Translations under genes and position numbers: made by a program
Part shown: one piece after another, positions 1 through 5,806 of the stretch
Position numbering within the stretch: position 1 is the stretch's first letter
Layout: each line of letters begins with the position of its first letter
The notes under the pieces: generated by a model
What the model saw: only the letters and a program-made list of their open reading frames with translations
Databases searched by the model: none
What the model was told of the DNA's origin: nothing
NCBI GenBank assembly: GCA_028291125.1
Contig: JAQGIN010000121.1
Span: 1 to 8,239, forward strand
Direction of reading: 5' to 3'
Length of the DNA stretch: 8,239 bases
From: Caulobacter sp.
GTDB lineage: Bacteria; Pseudomonadota; Alphaproteobacteria; Caulobacterales; Caulobacteraceae

Positions 1-92
1 TAGGCGACCTTCCAGGCGCCGCCGTGATGTCCGTGACCGGACACCTTCTTCACCTTCTTGATAACGATCGGCCTCTCGCCGCTGACGGCCAT
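1..92 (-). CDS. motB: Flagellar motor stator protein MotB, N-terminal fragment
   Basis: MotB pairs with MotA in the inner membrane to form the proton-driven stator of the flagellar motor; its C-terminal OmpA-like domain anchors the complex to peptidoglycan. Only 30 codons and two bases of the next are present, running off the left edge. The fragment begins MAVSGERPIVIKKVKK, continues with a glycine/histidine stretch (GHGHHGG) and ends AWKVAY, which matches the characteristic MotB entry (GGAWKVAYADF...) into the single transmembrane helix. The basic, His/Gly-rich cytoplasmic tail before the helix is typical of the family. The ATG at 92-90 is the only sensible start; no strong ribosome binding site is visible before it. 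The gene is divergent from the dehydrogenase at 208, with 115 bp between the two starts. The name rests on this short but distinctive motif. Confidence 0.85.
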   Translation of the reverse strand, partial: MAVSGERPIVIKKVKKVSGHGHHGGAWKVA

Positions 93-207
93 CGTGCTTG
101 AGCCTGCTTTAACCCTGTTTCCGGGCAAGGTGCGGCTTCGGCGTTAAGATGGGGTTGCGATCCGCCGCCGGCCGGGCGAAATCGCGGGACGACAAGGGAG
201 TCAGCGA

Positions 208-1062
208 ATGAAGACGGCGTTTATCGGCCTGGGCGTGATGGGCTTTCCGATGGCGGGGCACTTGAAGGCCGCCGGCCACGAGGTCTGCGTCTTCAACCGC
301 AGTCCCGAAAAGGCGATTCGCTGGGTGGCGACGCACGGCGGAACCGCCGGCGCGACCTTGGCGCAGGCGGCGGCCGGCGCCGAGCTGGTCGCCCTGTGCG
401 TCGGCAATGACGACGACGTCCGCGGCGTGGTCCGCGACATCCTGCCGGCCATGGCTCCGGGCGGGATCATCGTCGACCACACCACCACCTCGGCCACCGT
501 GGCCCGCGAGATGGCCGCCCAGGCCGCGGCGGTCGGCCGCGCCTTCGTCGACGCCCCGGTGTCCGGCGGCCAGGCCGGGGCCGAGAGCGGCCAGTTGACG
601 ATCATGGCCGGCGGCGACGCCGCCGCCTATGCCCGGGCCGAGCCGGTGATCGGCGTCTACGCCAAGGCCGTCCGGCGGATGGGCGACAGCGGGGCCGGCC
701 AGCTGACCAAGATGTGCAACCAGATCGCCATCGCCGGCGTGGTCCAGGGCGTGGCCGAAGCCCTGCACTTCGCCAAGCGCGCCGGCCTGGATCCGGCCGA
801 CGTGCTGGCGGCGATCTCCAAGGGCTCGGCCCAGTCGTGGCAGATGGAGAATCGCTGGCCGACCATGGCCCAGGACAAGTTCGACTTCGGCTTCGCGGTC
901 GACTGGATGCGCAAGGACCTGGGCCTGGTGCTCGACGAAGCGGCCGTCAACGGCGCCCAGCTGGAGGGCACCACGCTGATCAACGGCTTCTACGCCGAAC
1001 TGCAGGCCATGGGCGGCGGGCGCTGGGACACCTCCAGCCTGATCAAGCGGCTCGAGCCGTGA
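208..1062 (+). CDS. NAD(P)-dependent oxidoreductase, 3-hydroxyisobutyrate dehydrogenase family
   Basis: This is a soluble beta-hydroxyacid dehydrogenase of 284 aa, the usual length for the family (about 290). Residues 5-19 (FIGLGVMGFPMAGHL) are the family signature and Rossmann glycine loop. NRS at 30-32, just after the second strand, carries an Arg that in relatives favours NADPH. DAPVSGG at 116-122 is the substrate-binding motif, and K168 in GQLTKMCNQ is the expected catalytic lysine; KDLGL at 236-240 is the conserved C-terminal motif. Domain order is the NAD-binding domain (about 1-160) and then the all-helical domain (about 165-284). The exact substrate cannot be read from sequence: 3-hydroxyisobutyrate, tartronate semialdehyde and glyoxylate/succinic semialdehyde are all handled by this family. 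The ATG follows AAGGGAG at 194-200 with a 7-nt spacer. Its stop overlaps the GTG start of the next gene, implying co-translation. Confidence 0.9.
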   Translation: MKTAFIGLGVMGFPMAGHLKAAGHEVCVFNRSPEKAIRWVATHGGTAGATLAQAAAGAELVALCVGNDDDVRGVVRDILPAMAPGGIIVDHTTTSATVAREMAAQAAAVGRAFVDAPVSGGQAGAESGQLTIMAGGDAAAYARAEPVIGVYAKAVRRMGDSGAGQLTKMCNQIAIAGVVQGVAEALHFAKRAGLDPADVLAAISKGSAQSWQMENRWPTMAQDKFDFGFAVDWMRKDLGLVLDEAAVNGAQLEGTTLINGFYAELQAMGGGRWDTSSLIKRLEP

Positions 1063-2141
1063 GCCGCCGGGCGCTCACAGGCCTTTTGGCCGCCGCTGGC
1101 CTGGCCCTGGCCACGGCCGCCTTCGCCGCGCCGGCGGTGACGCCGAAGGAGGGCGACTTCGTCGTCCGCGACTTCAAGTTCCGTTCGGGCGAGACCCTGC
1201 CGGAGCTGCGGCTGCACTACACCACCCTGGGCGAGCCCAGGCGCGACGCCCAGGGCCGGGTGACCAACGCGGTGATGGTGCTGCACGGCACCGGCGGCAC
1301 GGGCCGCCAATTCCTCAGCCCGCAGTTCGCCGACGTGCTGCTGGCTCCCGGCGGCCTGCTGGATCCGGCCAAGTACTACGTCATCCTGCCGGACGGCATC
1401 GGCCACGGGAAATCCTCCAAGCCCAGCGACGGCCTGCACGCCCGGTTCCCGCGCTACGACTATGACGACATGGTCGCCGCCCAGTACGCCCTGCTGACCC
1501 AGGGGCTGAAGGTCGACCGCCTGCGGCTGCTGATGGGCACCTCGATGGGCTGCATGCACGGCTTCGTCTGGGGCGAGACCTATCCGGGCTTCGCGCAGGC
1601 CCTGATGCCGATGGCCTGCCTGCCGGGGCCGATCGCCGGCCGCAACCGCGTCTGGCGCAAGCTGCTGATGGACGCCATCCGTCAGGATCCGGCCTGGAAG
1701 GGCGGCGACTATGCGCAGCAGCCGACACAGGGCCTGCGCACGGCGCTGGGCCTGCTGCTGGTGGCCGGGTCCGCGCCGCTGCCGTGGCAAATCGCCGAGC
1801 CGACCCGCGACGCCGCCGACGCCTTCGTCGACGGCTATTTCAAGGACCGCCTGCCGCCGCTGGACGCCAACGACCTGCTGTATCAGGTCGATTCCTCGCG
1901 CGACTACGACCCCTCGGCCGGTTTGGAAAAGATCACCGTCCCGGTGATGTGGATCAATTCGGCCGACGACTTCATCAATCCGCCGGAACTGGGCGTCGCC
2001 GAGCGCGAGGCCAAGCGGTTGCCGAAGGGGACCTTCGTGCTGCTGCCGGCCACCGCCCAGACCCACGGCCACGGCACCCACACCTGGGCGGCGCTGTGGC
2101 GGGACCGGTTGGCGGCGTTGCTGAAGGCGAGCGAGCGCTAG
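1059..2141 (+). CDS. Secreted alpha/beta hydrolase, homoserine acetyltransferase (MetX)-like
   Basis: A 360-aa alpha/beta-fold protein with a cleavable-looking signal peptide: Arg-Arg at 3-4, a hydrophobic Leu/Ala core to about 22, and a likely cut near AFA|AP (residues 22-25), so it probably acts in the periplasm. The mature start resembles MetX-type proteins (LRLHYTTLGEP at 50-60, VLHGTGGTG at 74-82). GTSMG at 160-164 is the nucleophile elbow, with Ser162 as nucleophile. Asp303/304 in NSADDFINP is the likely acid, and one of His336, His338 or His341 in THGHGTHTW the likely base. True MetX is cytoplasmic, so the signal peptide argues for an esterase/acyltransferase-like role rather than methionine synthesis; the substrate is unknown. 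The start is GTG at 1059, sharing GTGA with the upstream stop. The open frame extends further upstream, but that stretch lies inside the dehydrogenase and would bury the signal peptide. Confidence 0.85.
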   Translation: MSRRALTGLLAAAGLALATAAFAAPAVTPKEGDFVVRDFKFRSGETLPELRLHYTTLGEPRRDAQGRVTNAVMVLHGTGGTGRQFLSPQFADVLLAPGGLLDPAKYYVILPDGIGHGKSSKPSDGLHARFPRYDYDDMVAAQYALLTQGLKVDRLRLLMGTSMGCMHGFVWGETYPGFAQALMPMACLPGPIAGRNRVWRKLLMDAIRQDPAWKGGDYAQQPTQGLRTALGLLLVAGSAPLPWQIAEPTRDAADAFVDGYFKDRLPPLDANDLLYQVDSSRDYDPSAGLEKITVPVMWINSADDFINPPELGVAEREAKRLPKGTFVLLPATAQTHGHGTHTWAALWRDRLAALLKASER

Positions 2142-2171
2142 GGTTCAGTCTGAGCTCCACCCCACAACTCG

Positions 2172-2260
2172 TCATCCCCGCGAAAGTGGGACCCAGGCTT
2201 TTTCTGAAACCCCTGGCGCTCGACGATAAAACGCCTGGGTCCCCGCTTTCGCGGGGATGA
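2172..2260. repeat. Long imperfect inverted repeat (REP-like) between convergent genes, possible bidirectional terminator
   Basis: The left arm at 2172-2198 and right arm at 2233-2260 are reverse complements over 27-28 bases, with one substitution and one missing G in the left arm, separated by a 34-base loop. Each arm is also a small hairpin: in the right arm CCCCGC/GCGGGG (2241-2246 and 2251-2256) pairs perfectly around TTTC, while the left-arm equivalent is weakened. Reading inward, each arm is followed by a T run on its own strand (T5 at 2199-2203 on plus; T4 opposite 2228-2231 on minus), 8 bases after the small hairpin stem. It sits between the hydrolase stop at 2141 and the NUDIX stop at 2264. 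The sequence type resembles a dispersed intergenic repeat that I recall from Caulobacterales. Termination is inferred from position and structure. Confidence 0.85.
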
Positions 2261-2263
2261 TGG

Positions 2264-2671
2264 CTATTGGGGCGTGGCCGCCAGCAGTAGCGCCGGCAGA
2301 ACCTGCTGCGTCAGCAGCGGCGCCAGGCGCAGGTCGCCGGGCGCGGCCGGATCGATCCAGGCGATCTCCTCGATCTCGGCCCGAGCGGCGATCGGGCCGT
2401 CGACCTGGACGAGATAGGTGACCGTGCTGACCGTGAAACCCGGCTCGTTGGCGGCTGGGGCCGTGAAGGCGCCCAGGCGCTCGGCGGCCACCAGCCGGCA
2501 GCCCAGCTCCTCGTCGAGCTCCCTCGCCAGCGCCGTCAGGTCGTCCTCGCCCAGTTCGCGCTTGCCGCCGGGCTTCATGAAGATCGCCGTGCCGCGCTTG
2601 CGCACCACCAGCATCCGGCCCGCGTCGTCGCGGATCACGGCGGTGACGATGTCGATGATCGGCTGGGTCAT
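2264..2671 (-). CDS. NUDIX hydrolase
   Basis: A 135-aa single-domain NUDIX protein, a Mg2+-dependent pyrophosphohydrolase of nucleoside-diphosphate-linked substrates. The NUDIX box runs from 36 to 58: G36, five residues, E42, seven residues, then RELDEELGC (50-58), giving the REUxEExG core; the final position is Cys rather than an aliphatic residue. The N-terminal strand IDIVTAVIRDDAGRMLVVRK is typical of MutT-like small members, and KPGG at 33-36 leads into the box. Substrate is not predictable; the name 8-oxo-dGTPase would be an overcall. It is the last gene of the minus-strand run, starting 31 nt after the serine hydrolase stop, so it is probably co-transcribed. The ATG at 2671 has only a weak GGGCGG upstream. 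Confidence 0.9.
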   Translation of the reverse strand: MTQPIIDIVTAVIRDDAGRMLVVRKRGTAIFMKPGGKRELGEDDLTALARELDEELGCRLVAAERLGAFTAPAANEPGFTVSTVTYLVQVDGPIAARAEIEEIAWIDPAAPGDLRLAPLLTQQVLPALLLAATPQ

Positions 2672-2702
2672 CCGCCCAGCCTAACGACGGCGGCGAGTCG
2701 CG

Positions 2703-3788
2703 TCAGGGCTCGACCGCCGCCAGGATGTGGTCGGTCAGCAGCTTTTCGGAAATCGCATGGGGCTGGCGGACGCCGAAGTTGGTGGTGGTGATCACCGCCA
2801 CCAGCGACAGGTCGGGCACGATCACCACCTTGTTGCCGCCCGTGCCGCTCATCGCCCAGGCCTTGTGGCCGGCGAAGGTCTGCAGCCAGATCAGGTAGCC
2901 ATAGTCGGCGTCCGACCGCGCCTGGGCGTGCGGAGCGGTGGCCGTTGCGACGAAGGCCGCCGACAGCACCTGCTTGCCCTCCCAGCGGCCGCCATTGGCG
3001 TAGAGCTGGCCCAGCTTCAGCAGGTCGCGACTGCGCAGGCCCAGGCCGCCGCCGCCCTGGGCCAGGCCCAACGGCGAGATCGGCCAATCCGGCTTGTCGA
3101 TGCCGAGGGGGCCAAACAGCGCCTCGTCGGCGAAGGCGGGCAGGGGCTTGCCAACCGCGCCCTGGATCACCGCGCCCAGGGTGGTGACGCCGGCGGTGCA
3201 GTAGCTGAAGGCCCGTCCGTACGGCGAGGCTTCTGGCTTCGAGGACCAGGGCGGAAAGCCGCGCACGGGCAGGTCCAGATAGAAGCCCACCCAGTCCTCG
3301 ATCAGATACATCCGCTCCTCGTTGCCGCGCGAATACTGGTTCTGGTCGTCGCATTCGGCGATCGAGCTCATGGTCAGCAAGTCCTCGACCGTGACCTTGT
3401 CCTTGCGCGGATCGGGATGGGCGGCTGGCGGACGATCCTCCAGATAGGCCTTGATCGGCGCCGAGACGCCGGGCAACGCGCCGCGATCGATGGCCGCGCC
3501 AGCCAGCATCGCGGTCACGGTCTTGGTGGTCGAACGGGTGTTGCGCCGCGCCGCCGCGCCGCCCTCGTCATAATAGGCCTCGAACACCAGCTTGCCGTGG
3601 CGGGCGATCAGCACGCTGGTGATCTGCTGGAACTGGCCGGCCTTGATCGCGGCGGACATGGCTTCGAGCTTGGCGGCCGACAGGCCCTCGGCGGCGGGCG
3701 ACGCGGTCGGCATTTCCCGTGCGGGCGTGGCGGCGTAGGCGGTCAGGGGCGTGGCCAGCAGCAGGGCGGCAAGCAGCGAGGACTTCAA
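2703..3788 (-). CDS. Secreted serine hydrolase, beta-lactamase (class C/esterase) family
   Basis: A 361-aa protein with a signal peptide (MKSSLLAALLLATPLTAYA, probable cut near residue 19-20), placing it in the periplasm or outside. STTK at 86-89 is the SxxK motif with Ser86 as nucleophile and Lys89 as general base. Y196 in FSYCTAG stands where the Tyr of the YxN/YxS motif is expected, and SGTGGN at 314-319 is the probable equivalent of the KTG/HxG element. The sequence VVIVPDLSLVAVITTT (321-336) is typical of the C-terminal strands of the family. Such proteins include esterases, D-aminopeptidases and penicillin-binding-like enzymes; antibiotic resistance should not be assumed. The start is TTG at 3788-3786, chosen because it gives the complete signal peptide and follows GGAGAG with a 5-nt spacer. 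It begins 30 nt after the AraC-family gene ends. Confidence 0.88.
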   Translation of the reverse strand: MKSSLLAALLLATPLTAYAATPAREMPTASPAAEGLSAAKLEAMSAAIKAGQFQQITSVLIARHGKLVFEAYYDEGGAAARRNTRSTTKTVTAMLAGAAIDRGALPGVSAPIKAYLEDRPPAAHPDPRKDKVTVEDLLTMSSIAECDDQNQYSRGNEERMYLIEDWVGFYLDLPVRGFPPWSSKPEASPYGRAFSYCTAGVTTLGAVIQGAVGKPLPAFADEALFGPLGIDKPDWPISPLGLAQGGGGLGLRSRDLLKLGQLYANGGRWEGKQVLSAAFVATATAPHAQARSDADYGYLIWLQTFAGHKAWAMSGTGGNKVVIVPDLSLVAVITTTNFGVRQPHAISEKLLTDHILAAVEP

Positions 3789-3793
3789 GGAGG

Positions 3794-3799
3794 CTCTCC
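3794..3799 (-). promoter_or_regulatory. Ribosome binding site supporting a TTG start
   Basis: GGAGAG on the minus strand lies 5 nt before the TTG at 3788-3786. It decides the start of the serine hydrolase, since there is no ATG or GTG before the signal peptide and the first internal Met (residue 26) would remove that peptide. Confidence 0.65.
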
Positions 3800-3818
3800 G
3801 AAACAGTCGTCAGCCTGT

Positions 3819-4679
3819 CTAGGGCGCGCCGGTCGCCCCGTCTTGGACGCTTGCAACATCCGCCCGACGACCGCAAAGCCGCGCGAACTCCCCGGGCGTG
3901 ACGCCATAGGCCAGGCGGAACTGGCGGTTCAGGTGGCTCTGGTCGCAGAAGCCGGCCCGCAGCGCGATTTCGCCGATCGCGGTCCGGCCGGCCATCAGCA
4001 AATCGGCGGCGCGTTCCAGACGGCGTGTGCGCAGGCGCTCGCCCGGCGTCGATCCGAACCAGCGCCGATAGCCGCGCGCCAGATGAACCGGATGCACGCC
4101 CGCGGCGCGAGCGACGTCGGAGACGGCGATCGGCTGGTCGAAGCTGTCGGCCAGGTAGGTCTCGGCGGTCGATAACCAGTCGGGGCGATGCTCGCTTTCG
4201 AGCTTGGGCGCCTGGACCTGGGCGGCCAGTTCCAGGCCCAGGGCCTCCAGGGCGATGGGTTCGACATCGCGGGTTAGAATCGCGCGGGTCAGGCGCAGGG
4301 CGCAGGCGCGGGCCAGGGCATGGTTCAGGCGCAGGGCGTCGATGGCGGTCGGCGCCTGTCCGGCCAGGTCGCGCCAGGTGTCGGCCTCGAAACTGACCGC
4401 TAGGAAATGACCGCCCGTTCCCACGAAGCGGTCACGATGGACAACGCCCGGCGGGTTGAACACCAGGGGCGGGCCTTCGGTCCGGGGGCCCCAGGCGGTG
4501 GTCTCGTAGCGGCCATGGGTGGCGAGCACGAAGTGGGCGTCGTCGTGGCTGTGCTCGTCGACTCCCTCGGCGCAGATCGTCGCCGCCAGATGGGCGATGC
4601 GCACGCTGGCCAGGCGGCGCTCGACATTGGCGACACCGTAGAACTGGCCCGGGCTGAAGGCGGTTCTCGACGTGACCAT
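3819..4679 (-). CDS. AraC-family transcriptional regulator
   Basis: A 286-aa one-component regulator. The N-terminal half (about 10-110) is a cupin-like sensor region, recognisable from HSHDDAHFVLATHGRYE (43-59) and FNPPGVVHRD (74-83). The C-terminal 168-268 is the AraC DNA-binding domain with two helix-turn-helix units: about 185-206 (VSDVARAAGVHPVHLARGY) and about 234-255 (AIGEIALRAGFCDQSHLNRQF), ending in the conserved YGVTPGEFARLC. The ligand is unknown. The open frame continues 35 codons upstream, but that stretch lies within hemB; the ATG at 4679 gives a normal N-terminus and sits 1 nt after the hemB stop (TGA-T-ATG), implying translational coupling. The serine hydrolase gene follows after 30 nt, so that gene or the operon itself is an obvious candidate target, by inference only. 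Confidence 0.9.
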   Translation of the reverse strand: MVTSRTAFSPGQFYGVANVERRLASVRIAHLAATICAEGVDEHSHDDAHFVLATHGRYETTAWGPRTEGPPLVFNPPGVVHRDRFVGTGGHFLAVSFEADTWRDLAGQAPTAIDALRLNHALARACALRLTRAILTRDVEPIALEALGLELAAQVQAPKLESEHRPDWLSTAETYLADSFDQPIAVSDVARAAGVHPVHLARGYRRWFGSTPGERLRTRRLERAADLLMAGRTAIGEIALRAGFCDQSHLNRQFRLAYGVTPGEFARLCGRRADVASVQDGATGAP

Positions 4680-4680
4680 A

Positions 4681-5682
4681 TCAACCGAGCTTTTCCGCCG
4701 CCCACGGCGCGAAATAGCTGATGATCCCGGCCGCGCCGGCCCGCTTGAAGGCGGTGAGGCTTTCGAAGATGGCGCGTTCCTCATCGATCCAGCCGTTCAT
4801 GCCCGCGGCCTTGATCATCGCGTACTCGCCCGACACCTGGAAGGCGTAGGTGGGCATCCGGAACTCTTCGACCAGACGGCGCACGATATCCAGATAGGGC
4901 ATGCCCGGCTTGACCATGATCATGTCGGCGCCCTCGGCGATGTCGAGGGCGACCTCACGGAGGGCTTCCTCGGTGTTGGCCGGGTCCATCTGATAGGTCT
5001 TCTTGTCGCCCTGGCCGGCCGAGAGCTTGGCCGAGCCGATGGCGTCGCGATACGGGCCATAGAAGGCCGAGGCGTATTTGGCGGCGTAGGACATGATCAG
5101 GGTGTCCTGGAAACCCGCGCCTTCCAGCGCCGAGCGCAGGGCGCCGACGCGGCCGTCCATCATGTCGGAGGGGGCCAGGATGTCGGCGCCGGCCTCGGCC
5201 TGCATCAATCCCTGTTCAATCAGGCGCTCGATGGTCGGATCGTTGAGGATGCGGCCGCCCTCGACCACCCCGTCGTGGCCGTGGTCGGTGAAAGGGTCCA
5301 GCGCCACGTCGCACATGATGCCGACCTCGGGGGCGGCGTCCTTCATGGCCTTCACGGCGCGGGGAATGACGCCGTCCGGATCGGCGGCGATCGAGCCGGC
5401 CGCGTCCTTCCGGGCCCCGTCGATGTGCGGGAAGATGGCGATGGCCGGGATGCCCAGGTCGCGGGCGCGGACGGCGGCCTTGGCGGCCTCGGCCACCGAC
5501 AGCCGCTCGACGCCGGGCATCGAGGCGACGGGGATCTTGCCCTCGCCCTCGTGCACCACCATCGACCAGATCAGGTCGGACGGCGTCAGGGTGGTCTCGC
5601 GCACGAGGCGGCGGGTCCAGTCGGCCTGCCGCAGGCGGCGCAGGCGCAGGGCGGGGTAGGGGGCGAGCGGCGGGATGGTCAT
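4681..5682 (-). CDS. hemB: Delta-aminolevulinic acid dehydratase (porphobilinogen synthase)
   Basis: HemB condenses two 5-aminolevulinate molecules into porphobilinogen, the first common tetrapyrrole step, in the cytoplasm as a homo-oligomer. The 333-aa length is normal. The family signature is GADMIMVKPGMPY (251-263), with Schiff-base Lys258; the second active-site lysine is K202 in SYAAKYASAFYGP. The metal region DVALDPFTDHGHDG (125-138) has Asp125, Asp129 and Asp137 where zinc-type enzymes carry cysteines, so this is the Mg2+-stimulated aspartate class known from Pseudomonas and alphaproteobacteria. PALRLRRLR at 10-18 matches the usual N-terminal arm. ATG at 5682 fits the family; no clear Shine-Dalgarno is seen before it. 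It leads the minus-strand run hemB-araC-serine hydrolase-nudix. Identification is secure. Confidence 0.97.
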   Translation of the reverse strand: MTIPPLAPYPALRLRRLRQADWTRRLVRETTLTPSDLIWSMVVHEGEGKIPVASMPGVERLSVAEAAKAAVRARDLGIPAIAIFPHIDGARKDAAGSIAADPDGVIPRAVKAMKDAAPEVGIMCDVALDPFTDHGHDGVVEGGRILNDPTIERLIEQGLMQAEAGADILAPSDMMDGRVGALRSALEGAGFQDTLIMSYAAKYASAFYGPYRDAIGSAKLSAGQGDKKTYQMDPANTEEALREVALDIAEGADMIMVKPGMPYLDIVRRLVEEFRMPTYAFQVSGEYAMIKAAGMNGWIDEERAIFESLTAFKRAGAAGIISYFAPWAAEKLG

Positions 5683-5694
5683 GGGCCTAGGGTT

Positions 5695-5714
5695 TCGCGC
5701 GAGCCGGCGCGCGA
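5695..5714. repeat. Short inverted repeat upstream of hemB
   Basis: TCGCGC (5695-5700) and GCGCGA (5709-5714) are perfect 6-bp arms around an 8-base loop, 13 bp upstream of the hemB start. It directly abuts a second inverted repeat at 5715-5742. In GC-rich DNA such arms can arise by chance. Confidence 0.5.
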
Positions 5715-5742
5715 GGCAAGAGGGGCGCGGCCTCGTCTTGCC
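5715..5742. repeat. Inverted repeat GGCAAGA...TCTTGCC between hemB and the DUF899 gene
   Basis: Perfect 7-bp arms at 5715-5721 and 5736-5742, separated by 14 bases, with two or three further possible inner pairs beyond one mismatch. It lies in the 124-bp divergent region, 32 bp upstream of hemB and just upstream of a possible plus-strand -35 element at 5751. It could be an operator for either gene or a hairpin in a hemB leader; nothing in the sequence decides. Confidence 0.55.
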
Positions 5743-5750
5743 AAGCCCCG

Positions 5751-5780
5751 TTGAAACCTGTCAGCCTGGCCGGCGGTTAT
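5751..5780 (+). promoter_or_regulatory. Candidate sigma-70-type promoter for the DUF899 gene
   Basis: TTGAAA (5751-5756) and GGTTAT (5775-5780) are separated by 18 bp. They would place a transcript start about 20 nt before the ATG at 5807, leaving room for the Shine-Dalgarno. The match is moderate and the call is tentative. Confidence 0.3.
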
Positions 5781-5793
5781 CTTCCCCACACGC

Positions 5794-5799
5794 GGAGGA
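5794..5799 (+). promoter_or_regulatory. Ribosome binding site fixing the DUF899 start
   Basis: GGAGGA lies 7 nt before the ATG at 5807. The open frame extends upstream to about 5675, into hemB, but this strong site marks 5807 as the real start. Confidence 0.75.
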
Positions 5800-5806
5800 C
5801 CGTCCG

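Noticed and set aside
714..1058. In-frame upstream extension of the alpha/beta hydrolase
   Set aside because: It lies entirely within the dehydrogenase in another frame and would place about 115 residues before an evident signal peptide.
990..2081. 363-aa minus-strand open frame antisense to the alpha/beta hydrolase
   Set aside because: Composition typical of a GC-rich antisense frame; the plus strand carries the GTSMG elbow and a signal peptide.
2703..3788. Reading the serine hydrolase as an antibiotic-resistance beta-lactamase
   Set aside because: SxxK and a Tyr motif are shared by many esterases and peptidases of the family; a clear KTG triad and other AmpC-specific features are not seen.
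2727..4175. 482-aa plus-strand open frame antisense to the serine hydrolase and AraC genes
   Set aside because: Gly/Gln/Arg-rich shadow translation with no recognisable domain; the minus strand carries clear catalytic and HTH motifs.
4672..5754. 360-aa plus-strand open frame antisense to hemB
   Set aside because: hemB on the minus strand is unambiguous; the plus frame has only Gly/His/Asp-rich shadow sequence.
5675..5806. In-frame upstream extension of the DUF899 gene
   Set aside because: A strong GGAGGA lies 7 nt before ATG 5807; the extension contains no family sequence and overlaps the hemB start.
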